From Hirudo medicinalis (Eukaryota; Annelida; Clitellata; Hirudinida; Hirudinidae), in contig MPNW01000113.1 of assembly GCA_011800805.1 (NCBI GenBank), positions 113,570-177,569 of the forward strand: a DNA stretch of 64,000 bases. The letters are read 5' to 3'. Position numbers and translations under genes: made by a program. Under the pieces are notes generated by a model. It did not search any database. It had not been told where the DNA came from and saw only the letters and a list, made by a program, of their open reading frames with translations. Below, in pieces: positions 26,868-40,729 of this stretch (position 1 is the stretch's first letter; every line of letters starts with the position of its first letter).

Positions 26868-29800
26868 ATGAATAAACCCGAGAGTAAAGAAGAGATCACG
26901 GATCAACATAAGGATATACAATCTAGACATTGCACTTCTGAAAAAGGCACTCTGAAAATTTCCCATTCCCTAGTTCACGAAAGCACATCTTGTGATATGA
27001 CAATGGAAAGTAATTCTAAAATCACTGAATCAGTTCCTGGTGATAGCGATGATGACATCGAAGACAATGGATCAGAAGTAAACATTGCAAGTTTATTTTA
27101 CTGCTTGTTGTAAACAGTTAGAAATTGGTAAACATCTTAGAATAGACGACTTATACTTAATTACCAGTCCAAAGACTGTTCTGAACCAGTGATTTCATCT
27201 CTAAGACACATCCTCAAATATCTATATGTATATTATCTAGATGTATATTAGAAATCATTGAATTAAAAGTGATAAGATGCTATTAAAATTTAGCTTTGAA
27301 TGGTTAAGTGCATGACCTTACTATTTTACTTCTGAATGTTTATAATTTATTGAGTGTCTAGAAATATCCTGATAGCTTTACTGGAGGTGTTTATTTGATA
27401 GAATGACCCGTATGTGGACATTGATGTTGATGAAGAGGAGAATGTAGAAAGTTCTATAAGTGATAAAGACAGTCATGACCTAAGAACTAGATTACAAGCT
27501 TTTCTTGAAGTCACAGGTTCTTTGTACTTATTGTGAGAATCATATAAGAAGATCATTAATATGGATTATTATTTTTCAACAGCAATTGAAAAGTTACAGG
27601 ATCTTGACTTAATAACCAAACTTCCATCATCAATCAGTATTAATTCAAATTCTGATCAGAATTCCATTGCATCCACTGATAAGTAAGAGACTTGAGACTC
27701 ATAATTCATGTGTTGTAGAGTCACATGTTTTTATATATTCTTCATATATTCAACAGCCAAACTCTGGTTCAAGCATGTGCAGGAGGTGATGTTGAATTAT
27801 TCAAATTAATGCTCAAACAAGGCAAAGATATTCACGAGGTGACTGAGGATGGAGAAAGTCTGTTATGTCTCGCAGCTTCTTCAGGCTATTTAGAGCTCTG
27901 CAAGGTACTCACAAATGTTATTATAGTGTCTTTAATTATTTAATATATATTTTAGGGATGTACATGCTTCTAACAATATACTATTTTTGTTCAAAATAAT
28001 TTTAAATTTATAACCTTGTTGAAAATGGCTAATGTAAATTAATGAAGTAGGTTAAAGGTAGCTGATATAGACAATGTTCATAGACATATGTTCATAGATC
28101 AATAACAAAATTTATGTACGAAATCAAACGAAAATCCAAACTTGTATTTAACTAACTTTTATTTAAACTAGCTAGAACATTTCATGACTGTAGTTTTTGC
28201 ATGGGTAGTTGAAAACCTTATTTTAACCTCTTAATTAATGCTTAAGCCACTTGTAATATTGCTTTGAAAAATTAAGATAAGTTGACCACAAATTTATGAT
28301 TGTCAGTTATGATTTATAAATGAATGAAATTATTCAATATTTGTCAGAAATACTTAATTGGACATTCTTTTTCATTGCCCTTGATGTGGTGCTCGTGCTA
28401 ATTTAATTCATCGATTTTAATTAATTACCTAATTTGATATCTATGTATTTGTATCAGCGCATAAATATATTCACATATAAGCGATTGCAAACATAAGCTA
28501 CCCTATAACAGGCCTTAATTCTCTCAATGTTTGATCTGATTTATCAGAAGAAATAGCATTATTTGGCAGATATATCCTTTAAAGGAATCTTACAAATTTA
28601 AAAACTGCTTTTCATTGGAAGAGCATTGGAAGAACTTTATAATCTTTTGTAAATGCACTTTCTTTCATTTTTTTAAGAAGACCACCTTAATGTCCTACAT
28701 TTGGATTTATTAATTAAATTTTGATCTTTGAAATCTCAGCATAGCTTTGTCAATGATTGTTATATGATGGTTCTTGAAATGGTTTGTATTTATAAGGAGT
28801 TTTTATAAAACGTAAGAATTAAATATGGTGATTAGATGAAATGTACTTATTGATACAACAAAAAATTGGTAGTAATGAAGTTAGTATTGAATGTCTCAAC
28901 AGTTGGTTTGGTTGGGCATCTGGTGGCTTAAAAAATGGATTGATGGAATACGTTTTGACCTCACAAGGGCGATAATTGCTTAATGCACTTGCGCGTATAA
29001 ATATGAGTAGTCTTGTAATTATTTTTCAGATTCTTTTGGCAATGAATGCTGACGTGGAGGACAGAGGAAGAAAAGGCGATTGTTCCCCGCTGATGGAAGC
29101 GGCATGTGCCGGATACGACGACATAATGAAACTCCTCATTGACAGTGGAGCAGATGTCAATGCCAAGTCCAGTGCAGGTAAGTAGAACTGCATTTATAAA
29201 TGTTTTATTTCTTTACACGAAATTACTTTAATCAGGCAACACGGCATTACACTATGCTGCTTGCAATGGCCACGAAAATGCTGTCAAACTACTCATAGCC
29301 TCTGGAGCACATGTGGAAATTCACAATGAAAATGGTCACACTCCTCTCATGGAGGCAGCCAGTTCAGGGAGAGTGGGAGTAGCCAAGATCCTACTTGAGG
29401 CTGGGGCTGGAATCAATACTCACTCCAATGAATTCAAGGAAACTGCACTTACCTTGGCCTGCTATAAAGGTATGAAGCCAACATTCACATAGGCAACATG
29501 TTACATGCTTGGGATTGATTCATTTATTCCTAAATAATTTGTATTACAAATCTATTATTAATTCATTCAATAATGATATTTTGATCAGATCAAAATTCAT
29601 TAGATTGACTTTGGTTTGAAAGCTTAAGAATATAAATTTCTTGGAAGGCCATTTGGAACTTGTCAAGTACTTGTTGCAATGCGGTGCCGATCACGAGCAC
29701 AAGACGGACGAGATGCACACGGCACTCATGGAGGCCAGCATGGATGGTCACGTTGAAGTTGCCAGACTTTTGCTGGACAGTGGAGCTCAGGTACTTTAAT

Positions 29801-32800
29801 CTTTACATTACTCATACAATTATGATGTGTAAGTAGTAACAAATATATTCATTAATTTTTTAACAATAATATGCTCAATGTGTAGATAAAATTAATATAG
29901 TAAAAGACTGCCATTGATCCCTCTCAAAATGTTCCAATTGCTTTGAATACATATAATCCATACTTCTTGCCTCTTACTGAGGCAGGTCTGGAAGTCCTCA
30001 CACTTGGATTTCTTTATTTGTGGCTGCTTTGATGTCCTGAATAAAATCACACATTTACCTTTTGACTTTGAGGAAGATTCGGTAGTTGCGCGATGCCGAA
30101 TTCCACGTATAAGGACGGACCGTAATGTTTTTGTTCGTTAGAAATTGCCGTACCAGAAGCTTTTGTGACAAGGAGTGTTTTCATGATGCAAGTTGAAATC
30201 ATTTGCCCATTTCTCGTGCCATTTTCAACAAACATCCTTTTTTAAACACTCGAAGGAGTCCTTTGAACTTCTTGTAAACTGTTGTCGTGATCACGGCAAC
30301 ATCGGCATAAACTAATTTGAGCGTTTTGCATATTTCTTTTGCACTTTTCTGCATCTTGAAACAGAATTTAATTTTTTTTACTCTTTAAACATCATCTCTC
30401 ACCTAGCACTGACTACAGTATAAAGTTAGACAGGATGATAACTTTACTGAAGATCAGCGCCTTTCTATGGGAACATTTCATGGCAGCAGCATTCGAAGTA
30501 TTTTCTCATCACATGATTTGCTGTTGCATTTACATTTCATTTGTTGTCAGAAATTATTGTATTCTTTCCAATTACGGGATTTTTCAGCAAGACTTTGTTA
30601 TAATTACATTATAATTGAAGTTTTCACATCGATGTTTCAGTAGTTGCTAGTTCAGTAGATGTTTGTCGAGTATGAGGAATTTTATGAATGTTTTGGATGA
30701 TGTTGTCATTCAATATAAAAAATTCACTCTTGCCAGGTCAATATGCCTACAGACAGCTTTGAGTCTCCCTTGACATTGGCGGCTTGTGGCGGTCATGTGG
30801 AATTGGCCAATCTCTTATTGGAGAGGAATGCAAACATTGAAGAAGCTAATGACGAAGGGTACACTCCATTGATGGAGGCTGCAAGAGAGGGGCATGAAGA
30901 AATGTGTGCTTTGCTGCTTACTCACGGTTGGTGCAAATATACCCGATTCCATTTCATAGCCTTCCCTCATCCTTGTTAATCACGGCAGTATACTTTCATC
31001 ATTTACATTTTAATATTAAATATGAATGATCACAATGAGCTCTTATGGTTAGAATTGGCAATGTGAGATTTAAAGACTTTGTTTGGGAGTTATTTGACAA
31101 ATTGTAGTTTGTAGTTACTCACTGCATTCATTATTTCATCCAAATACCAAATAGGAGCAGACATAAATGCTCAGACAGAAGAGACCCAAGAAACTCCACT
31201 GACGCTTGCCTGTTGTGGTGGCTTCCTGGAGGTGGCCGACTTTCTGATCAGGGCAGGTGCAGATATCGAACTGGGATGTTCCACTCCACTTATGGAGGCC
31301 TCACAGGAAGGCCACTTGGAACTTGTGAAATACCTTTTGAAATCTGGTAGTCTTTTAATATTTTCAATGAAGATGAAATTTGTAATTGCAATTTGCATGA
31401 ACTAAACATCTATTAAATAATTTCTGAATCGGTTAACAGGAGCTAATGTGCATGCCAAGTCTCAATCAGGTGATACCGCATTTACATTAGCTTGCGAGAA
31501 TGGACACACAGACATTGCAGAGGTTCTTTTGAGCTGTGGAGCAGAACTGGTCGGTTCTTTAAGCCTATTTTAAGCTCTGTAATTTCGAGTTGGTGACTCA
31601 TTGTTTTGCTTCAGGAGCACCAATCAGAAGAGGGTAAGACTGCATTGATGAAGGCTGCAAAGTCTGGTCATCTCTGTACTGTGCAGTTCTTAGTTAACCA
31701 AGGTGAGTATTTTCTTATTCTACTGTTGAGAATGCAACGTGTGGCATTACATAACATTGTATTTAATAATTATAACGTGCTGAATAGATTCATTTGAAAT
31801 TCTTGTTTAATTTATGTTTATTTACTTGATTTATTGATATTCAGTGGTTTCTAAAAATCTGAATTTGGCACGCTTTCTCAGGTGTTCACCTTAATAACAT
31901 TTACCTTTATGTCATCAAAATGTATGAGATATCACAACATACAATTGATTTAATTTCAATCTGAACTATTGCTACCTAGCAACGGTTTGACATTTCACTG
32001 CAAGATTAAATATAATTCATATAATTGAATTTGATTTGAAGGAGCTGATGTCAACAAATCGACAATTTCAAATGATCACACCGTGCTGTCACTGGCATGT
32101 TCTGGCGGTCACCTGACCGTTGTCGAGTTGCTACTTAAAAATCATGCCGATCCAAGCCACAAGTTGAAGGCAAGGCATTTCAATTTGCCGTCTCGTCGTA
32201 TTTCGCACCTGTTGCAGTGAATGAAGATAAATTTATATTTGGATTTTAATTATGTTGCCCCACTTTATTGTGTTTTAGTTAACATTGTAAAATGATTTCA
32301 ACTTTCTCAAAGGATGGTTCTACCATGCTCATCGAGGCTGCTAAAGGAGGACATGCACAGGTGGTGAAGTTCCTTCTCGAATGGACTGGTAACGGTAACA
32401 ATTCAAACGAGCTCAGTCCATCATCTCCCACTCACGTAGGCATTAATCACTTTTATTTAAACAATTTCTTTTGCTGTGAGATGTAATCTTATTGTTTTAA
32501 GATGTTTCTAAGCATTGCATTGTTATTTATTTTAAGTCATTGATTTTTATCACTTACATTGTAATGACATAAGCACTGCATAATTTATCTTTATAATAAG
32601 TAATAAATATTATGTAAATGTTTTTTGATCAAGAATTTTCAGCAGAATCAATGTTGATTAAGGATTAAATTCTCACTTTCTACAAATACTCGAATATTCA
32701 TTTCGTTCTGCCAGGCAATAAAGACTACCACGCAAAGTCTAAATTTTGTGCCGTCGACTGAAGTCATATCAAATTTTAATAACATCTCGCTCGGGTCACT

Positions 32801-35800
32801 TCCTCTAAATGATGGGAGACTCTTGTGGACCGGTCTTCCCTCTCAGCAAGGAGGACTCACTACCGTCGACAATCACCTGAGCTGTTGCTACCCAAGTAAT
32901 TACTCATCAAGTTTCATTTATTGATTTTCTTGTCCTTATTGAAGACTCATTCTTCTCAGGTAATCTTGGTGCAATAAGCCAACAGCCATTCTTCAACATG
33001 CACCTGATGACATCCAAGCAAAATCTTGTCACTGACAATCAATTTTTATTCCCAACTTCTCAACTTGTTCAGAAGTCACCTACAGCTGAAGAGAGCAAGT
33101 GTTCTATGCAACAAAACAATCAGACCAATGCACTTTTTTCTGCATTGCTTGCTTCGAACGTACTCACCACTTCCCCTGGTCCTACCAGCACCTCCCCAGA
33201 GCAATTGAGGAATATTTTTAAAAATCTTGAGCTTCTCACTGTGCCATCTGAAGAGGGAAACAAATCGCCACTCAGAATTTGCACTAATGCCTGGCAGCAA
33301 AAGGAAGGTCTCCAGGATGATCAGATATCAATTTTGGCACAGTCTCTAAATTTGGACACGTCCGAACTAATGAGAAATCAATCCGGTCCTAACCTTTCCT
33401 CTTTGGACAGGTCATTGGATTCCCTGACTGTAATAGCGACCTCAGTAAGTCCTCATCCCACTACCTTGATCACTGATTCACCAAAAGATCAAGTCCTTCA
33501 AAAAGTTGAGAAATGCTAGGTGATTGTCAGATATCTTCTGATGAACTTCTACCTAACCTTCGATATTATCAGGTAGTTCAGATGGCTCAATCGGCATTGC
33601 TTCATCAAAGAATCACCAGATAGATGGACTGTTTTCTTCTAAAATTGCCTCTGGTCAAGGTGATGTGGAAGGGTCGGACTCAGAATCTAATGAGAATAAC
33701 TTTTCGTCCCCCAAAAATCAAGAAGAGATTTGCTCTCCCAAATCACCTGATATAGTTGCTCTAAATGAATCTGACTTATCTCCAAAGGAGTTCCTTGATG
33801 TCGTATCTAAGTTGAAAAAGCTTGAATTTGATACTTATCCAAAGGCTGCTTGGCAGGAAAAGGAAGATTCGGCCAGTGATTGCGCATTCTTCGAGTCACT
33901 GACTCGATCCTGCATAATTGCTGATAAAGGTTCATCCAAGGGGACCCAGGAGGACCTGCAGAATTCTATGGCATCTCTGACCAATGCTGATGATATCGAT
34001 CTCTCCACCATAGTTCTTTTAACAGAACTTCAACAACAACAGAATACCATGGACCTCTGCGACAACAAAATTGGCAACAAGAATACTTTCAGCGACAGCT
34101 CAAATTTTTCTATCCAGTGGAGCACTACCGGCCAGCAGTTGGCATATCCTCAATCTCAACAAAATTCCCTGACCTTTGATCAAGCAACAAGTCAGCTATG
34201 GCAGCAACAATTTGAACAAATGTTGCAGTGGCAGCAACAACAACAACTAGTCACCCAGCAGTTCTTCCAGCAGCAACATTTAAATCAGCAGCACTTGCAG
34301 AAACCACAGCCTTTGATGCATCCAGACAACACTCAACAGGTCAAGTGGAATCTAGATTCTTCCATGTCTTTAAATGCAGAAGTCAATAAAGTCAGTGAAT
34401 CTATCAATTTGAGTGGCAAGTATTCTAGCCTTCCAAAAAATAGTGCCCCAGCAGGAGACTACCTACAAGTTCATGAAAAAGCCCAGAAATTGGAATTCAA
34501 ATTTGAAAGCCCCCCTCAGATGCACAAAGTTCCCTCTTCGGCTATCGGGTCGTCGGGCGAAAATAGCACTCAACCTCAGTTGAAGACGACGACGGGTCGT
34601 GTTTTTGTTAGAGGTGGGTCGATATTGTTTTCCAGTTGAAAGCTCACAGTGCTTAAATCAATTTGAACATTATCATTTAAGTGATTATTTTAAATTTGTA
34701 GGTCACAGGAAGTTGCCAACTCTTCAGAAACAGCAGCAACTTGCTGCTGTTGCATGTTCATCTAATTTTACTGGGGATTCCTGTCTCCACCAATTGCAAC
34801 AATTGCCGGGCTCCTCCCATTTAGGTCTTCAGCCCCATTCGTTGTTATCGAGCAACACGTCATCAGTTTCGGGAGACCTTTTGAACGTGGCATCCTCCGT
34901 GTCGAGTTGCAACGCTTGGACGCAAATGCCGACAAACAATCACAACGCCTCGATGTATGTTCAGTTCCACCAACAGCAGCAGCAACAACTGAAGAACAAT
35001 AAAATTGTCAACAAGCAGACCTTACAGATGCCACAGGTTGTTGAATAATCAAAATTTCCTTGATAATATTATATGTCATTTTTAGTTTTGAGCTTGATCA
35101 CAAACAACTTTTGAGAAATGACCACTCTTCTAGAACTACTTTGTTTTACTGTTGAATTTGATTTTTTTTACTTTTGCTTGGCAATATATTGAAATATACA
35201 TAAAAATGTTTTTAGCCACAAGGCCAGACATCAAGCTCTTGCTCTGATTTGAAGCATCTGGCCAGTCTACCAACTCTTGCTCACATGTTCTGCAGCAACA
35301 GCACATGTTCCTGCCACAACATTACCAGCCACCCCTAGATCTTCAGCCCTTGAAGCCACAGCACTCTTACTTATCACAGCAGGAGAGATCCCAAGCATAT
35401 CAGCAGTTCCAGCTGCAACAGTTGTTGCAACAACAAAAGATTTGTGACGTGGCCGCTTCTCTAAGCTCTGGCGGTCGGCCCGTTGGATCGACGAGTAGTG
35501 GGATTGCAACTAATTCTCTTGCGTCTCAACACCTGCCCTCTCAGGAGTTGTTTCATAAGCAGGCTCAACACTTTCCTCAATTAGTACAAAACCAACACCA
35601 GCAGCAACAATTTGTTCCCATAAATTCCATGAATCAGAAACATATTTTGTTGGATTCGTGTGGAACAAATTCGGTGGGGCAACAGTCCACGAAGCTGTTT
35701 AATAATGGCAGTAACAGTCTCATCCAATCACAGTTGTTTCAACTGATGTCTCAACAACATCAACAGCAGCAGCAATTGTTCCTGCAGCAACATCTGAACC

Positions 35801-38800
35801 TGCATCATCCTCATCATGTACTTAATGGGAGTTCAAACAACAACAACAACAACAAATCTTCATTTCTTCTTCAACCAGGCATTGATTCAATGAATGTCTC
35901 CTCTCCTCTCTCTCCATCCACGTCAACCTCTTTTGATACTGGGCAGCTAGCTACCAGATGCCCCATTGAAGTTGATGCACAAACTGAGGGAAACCATGAC
36001 ACAGCTCTAACACTGGCCTGTGCTGGAGGCTATGCAGAGCTTGTAGAGTTGCTCCTACAGTGCAATGCCAACATTGAACACAGGGATAAAAAAGGTTTCT
36101 CTCCTCTCATATTGGCTGCTACAGGTGGCCATGTTGGAGTTGTTGAAATATTATTGGACCACAATGTTGACATTGAAGCCCAGTCTGAAAGAACAAAAGA
36201 CACTGCTCTTTCTCTTGCATGTTCAGGAGGGAAATATGAAGTTGTGGAATTATTGTTGACCAGAGGTGCAAACAAGGAACATCGTAATGTGTCCGATTAC
36301 ACGCCTCTGAGTTTGGCTGCTTCGGGAGGATACGACAGTATCATCAACTTGCTACTCGATCATGGGGCAGAAATAAACTCAAGGACAGGCAGCAAATTGG
36401 GTATATCTCCTCTCATGCTGGCAGCAATGAATGGCCATGTCAGCACTGTCAAACTCCTTCTTGATAAGGGCAGCGATATAAATGCCCAGATCGAAACAAA
36501 TCGTAACACGGCTCTTACGCTAGCCTGCTTTCAGGTTTGTTTGAAGATTTAATATTTTGAAAATTTTATTTAAATTAGGAAATTTATACTTATTTTAGGG
36601 AAGGCATGAAGTTGTAAGCGTTCTTTTAGAAAGAAAAGCCAACATCGAACATCGAGCCAAAACAGGACTGACACCTCTCATGGAGGCAGCTTCTGGTGGC
36701 TATGTAGAGGTGGGAAAGGTGCTCCTAGATAAGGGTGCCGATGTCAATGCTGCTCCAGTGCCTTCGTCAAGAGACACGGCTCTGACTATTGCAGCTGATA
36801 AAGGACATCACAAATTCGTTGAACTTTTACTTTCTAGAAAAGCTCTGGTAGATGTTAAAAACAAGAAGGGTAATTCACCTCTGTGGCTAGCCTGCAATGG
36901 CGGGCATTTGGAGGTTGTGCAGCACCTCGTGCATGCAAAAGCTGATGTCGATAGCCAGGACAACAGGAAGGTGTCCTGCCTCATGGTTGCTTTTAGGAAG
37001 GGTCATATAAAAGTAGTGAAGTGGCTTGTCAAGCATGTGGTTCAATTCCCATCTCAACAAGATTGTTCGAGGTGTCTGTCAACCATCACTGATAAGGAAT
37101 TACTAAAGAAGTGTCAGGTTTGCATGGAGATCATTGATGGGGCCAGAGAGAACCAAGCGGCCGAGGCCAATAGGAATGCCGACAACTTGCTTTTGGAGCT
37201 CGACAGGGAAAAGAGTTTAGAAGAAAGTCGCAAAGCAGCAGCTGCAAGAAAAAGAGAGAAAAAGAAACAAAAGAAAAAGAAAAGACAGGTGGCTGAAGAT
37301 ACCAGAGAGGAAAGCAATGATGCCAGTGATGGCCAGCAACCTGAAGAGATTTTATCTAAATCTGGTAAAGATGTCGAAGATGTTTATGAGACCATTGCAT
37401 CATTGGGAAATGCGAGTTCTGAAGAGGTTATTGAGAATCCTGCTAAGAAAGTCAAGCAGAATAAAAAATCTGGTAAGGATAAAAAAGCATCCTATAGAGT
37501 TGAGCAGGTGCCCATCAAAAACTGTATGAGGCCTGTTGAAGAAGCATCCAAAACCTTGAGCACTGAAAGCAAACTTTGTGAAGCTGAGGTGCAACAACGG
37601 GTTCAATTGACAGCATCCCAGTCAATTTCATGTACTGCACTCAGTATAGTTAATACTATGAATGCCCAAAATAATAAGAAAGATCTTTCAAAATTTGTCC
37701 TTTCCAGCTACTCATCGGGCATTGGTGATCTTGATGATTTTGGAATGCTTCCCACCGATATCAAGAACACTACCTCATCTGCAATTCCTTTGCATAAGGA
37801 AAAATCCACAAAAGAAACACAGAGGTCTAAAATGATCATTGCATCAGCTGCTGCAAAGGCCCACAAAGGGTCTACACTTTCCAGTCCGAAGAAGATCGCT
37901 CGCAAAGATGAAGGATGGAAAGAAGTGACTCGTAAGTGTAAAAGGATAACAGTGCCAGGAAAAGCTATTAGCAGGATAATTGGAAGAGGTGGATGTAACA
38001 TTAATGCCATAAGGGAAGAATCGGGTGCGCACATAGATCTTGATAAAGTAAAAAATTCTGCTGATGGTGTAGTGACCATAAAAGGATCCGTCGAGGCCAC
38101 AAAGCTTGCTTATGACTTGATCGAAGCTCTCATCAGAGAAACTGACAAAGACATTGAGCAACTCATTCCATTGTTCAAAAATAAGGCATCTACTTCCAAC
38201 TCATGCATCTCTCTAACTAAAAGTAATGTTTCATCAAAATTAAATTCCTCCAATAGCACCATTTCATTCTCTGGCATTACAAACCCAGGAAAGCAGAACA
38301 ACATTTTGACCTCAGTGGGAAGTGTGGTCTCCAATTCAGGGATCACCTCGGTATGGAACAGGTCTTCCAAAACCTCGACGGCTTTGAAGTCGGAACCCAT
38401 TGCAAGCTTCACTATTGGAGCTTGGAGTCCATCTGTCCACGACTCAGCAAAGCTTCCTTCATCTTCTTGTACTGCGATTTCAAGCCAGGCAGTCATCCAA
38501 AATGTTTCTACAAGTGAATCTTTTGCTGGTTCTATTGCAAATGCATTCACATCATTAAAAATTGCATCAGGTTTGTTATCCTCAAATGAATTTCCTTCTA
38601 GCCAAGTAAATAGCACAACTTCTTATAAAGTCACCTCCTCCTTATGGGACAACCAATTGGTTAAGCCTGAGGCAAACTCATCTGTGACTGTTGCCATGCC
38701 AATCATTTCTGGAGGTAATTCTGGATCCAAACATTCTACATCAGTGGAGAGCATTCAAATGATACCTCAGTACTCTCCGTTCAAAACATTTTTCACCTCA

Positions 38801-40729
38801 TCTTCTCTCTTAGGCAGGGATGCTGTGAAAACAAATTTCTCTGGTTCTGGCATATGTGCCTCCCATGTTCCAATTACCCTCCCCACGGAGATCACTGTTG
38901 ACTCGGCATTGCAAGCTAAAGCACCTGGCTATCGTCCCCCTGTTTCCAATGTGTCATCATCACTGTCCCCGAGAAAAGCAAATGCAGACGCAGGTCCGTC
39001 GGGCAAGGATCCAATGAAGCTGAATTCTTTCCCAAACATAGAGGAGAAGATGAAGATTCCTTGTACCAAACCTCTTAATGTTGATGTCTGTGCTTCGAGC
39101 ATCTCAGATGGCATTGAGGTCGAGGTCTTGTCTAGTACTGAATCGGCTGTGCCCTTCCTTAGCATGCCTGTTTTATCGAGCCATAATCACAGGGAAGAAT
39201 ACATCTCTTCAAAAAACCCTATGACCTTACCACATATAGACAGCAATTTAAATCCAAATGCCCCGGACTTCACATCAAAGACTTCCCTAGAATTTGGACC
39301 CAAAATGATAACCACTGGCCCCCAAGTTCATTCATATTATCCTACACAAGTCTCACTGCCCAGTTACTCACTCTTCAGCAGTTCATTGTCAGACATAAGG
39401 TTTCCTCAGGAGATAAAGTCAGTCACCTATCCACAAACCTCAGGTGTTGTATCTAGTGTCAAAGAAATTCCAGCAGGACTGAGCCAAACTGCACCATCAG
39501 TTGTGGACTGTGATTCCATTTATGGTATGGTAGCATGTGGTTTTTGTTGAATATAACATTATATCTAGCAAATGTAGAATTTTTTTATATAAACTAGACA
39601 CAGTTTTGGTCAAGGATCAGAATATTTGTATACAGCCGGTTTAGTCTCAAATGTTATTGCAGACCATTACAGTGCTCAGAGGTTGGACCAGAGCACCCCT
39701 TCTTCTAGCAATCCCTCGTCTCCAAACGTTGATGATAGACGGTCCATCCAGCCCATTGGAACTGAGCTCAGGAGCAAAAAGCAGCGCATTGCACATCCCC
39801 ACCCAACTTTGATGACTTCCAGTGCTTCCTATGGATTTGGTTATTCACCCAATCTCCACAATTACCAACAGCAGCAACAATGGCAGACTCCTTATCAGGG
39901 TGAAATAGGCAACGGAGATTGGAGGAGCGGATCGGTCAATTCTTCCTCGGAGCCTCCCATGGATGGAATGTCGAACGTACTCGTACCTAGACCGGGATAC
40001 TTTCCTCACGTCTTGGGACTTAGGCACCCAGATATGATGAGGTCCCAACCGGAGTTGATTACTCCTCAGCCAATTCGTCCCCCGTCTGGAGATCACCTGT
40101 ATGAAAACACCATCCAAGTAATTCACAAGTAGTTAATAATGAACATTTGACTTTAGCTCTATTAATTTATTGTTACAGGCTCAACATGGTTCTGTTATGG
40201 CTTCGCATGGCACGTCTGCATATGTGAACGGATACCTTTCTCAGAACCTCCCCAGTTCTTACATGCCAAACCTGGGTATGCTGAGGAGTGCAGGAGATGG
40301 TTGGGAGAATGGGCACAGAATGAAGTTGCCCAATAATTATGTTAGCATATCAGTTTATTATTATTATTTAGCTGTAGTTATAAAATTAACTAATTGCAAA
40401 AGATACTAATATTCATTAAAAAAACATTAGCATTTGTTCAAATATTTAACTATTACAATAAGCTTTATAGTTGAAAGTAATTTGTTGGTGCACAAGTGGC
40501 TCCTGTCCCTGCTTTTGACAATTAGGAACAGATGTGTCCCACAACCTGCTGTTACCTAGTTTGGAGCACCAATTATGCACCCCAGTGAATGCATGCTATG
40601 CTACATAAGTGGTACTACTTCTACGAAGCAAATAGTAGTGACAAATGGTACATAAAAATAGTAATGATAATAAGTACATTTCTCACACAGGTATGGAACA
40701 ACGGATGGCAACAGAATCCTAATTATTGA
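26868..40729 (+). CDS. ANKHD1: MASK / ANKHD1 (multiple ankyrin repeats, single KH domain)
   Basis: A very large scaffold protein (~2,950 aa here); in flies and vertebrates MASK is a Yorkie/YAP co-factor and RTK-pathway modulator. Exons by splice phase: 26868-27077, 27402-27516, 27583-27682, 27757-27904, 29030-29177, 29236-29469, 29648-29790, 30737-30926, 31155-31346, 31440-31549, 31615-31702, 32042-32169, 32313-32435, 32715-32895, 32960-~33510, 33573-34613, 34702-35036, 35296-36534, 36599-39524, 39615-40117, 40179-40340 and 40691-40729. An acidic N-terminus leads to ankyrin block 1 (27.8-32.4 kb; PLMEAASSG, ALTLACYKG). A Gln-rich linker follows (33.7-35.9 kb), then ankyrin block 2 (36.0-37.0 kb). 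Next come a basic coiled region (REKKKQKKKKR) and a KH domain with ITVPGKAISRIIGRGG at about 37.94-38.16 kb. The junction after exon 15 is unresolved (in-frame TAG at 33517), and intron 12 has a GC donor. Confidence 0.93.
30010..30400 (-). pseudogene. mariner-type transposase relic in MASK intron 7
   Basis: On the minus strand (30357 downward) a mariner-like N-terminus is visible: QKSAKEICKTLKLVYADVAV, then a VYKKFKG stretch. After a short gap it jumps to a second-catalytic-Asp region, NDFNLHHENTPCHKSF, in which the Asp of HDNxPxH reads Glu. A shifted frame then gives LVRQFLTNKNITV and YRIFLKVKR. The middle of the gene, with the first catalytic Asp, is missing. It is antisense to MASK and clearly dead. 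Confidence 0.6.
32170..32312 (+). other. GC-AG intron of MASK
   Basis: Exon 12 ends CACAAGTTGAAG and the intron starts GCAAGG. The next exon starts GATGGTTCTACC after CTCAAAG. Both phase and the conserved HxLKDGSTMLIEAAKGG junction demand this placement, so the donor is GC rather than GT. The AAG|GCAAGG context is the usual strong context for GC donors. Confidence 0.85.

Noticed and set aside
35217..35295. Extra MASK exon starting at CCACAAGGCCAG
   Set aside because: Its frame reads into a stop shortly after, while an acceptor at 35295 (TTCTGCAG) joins in phase with the Gln-rich exon.
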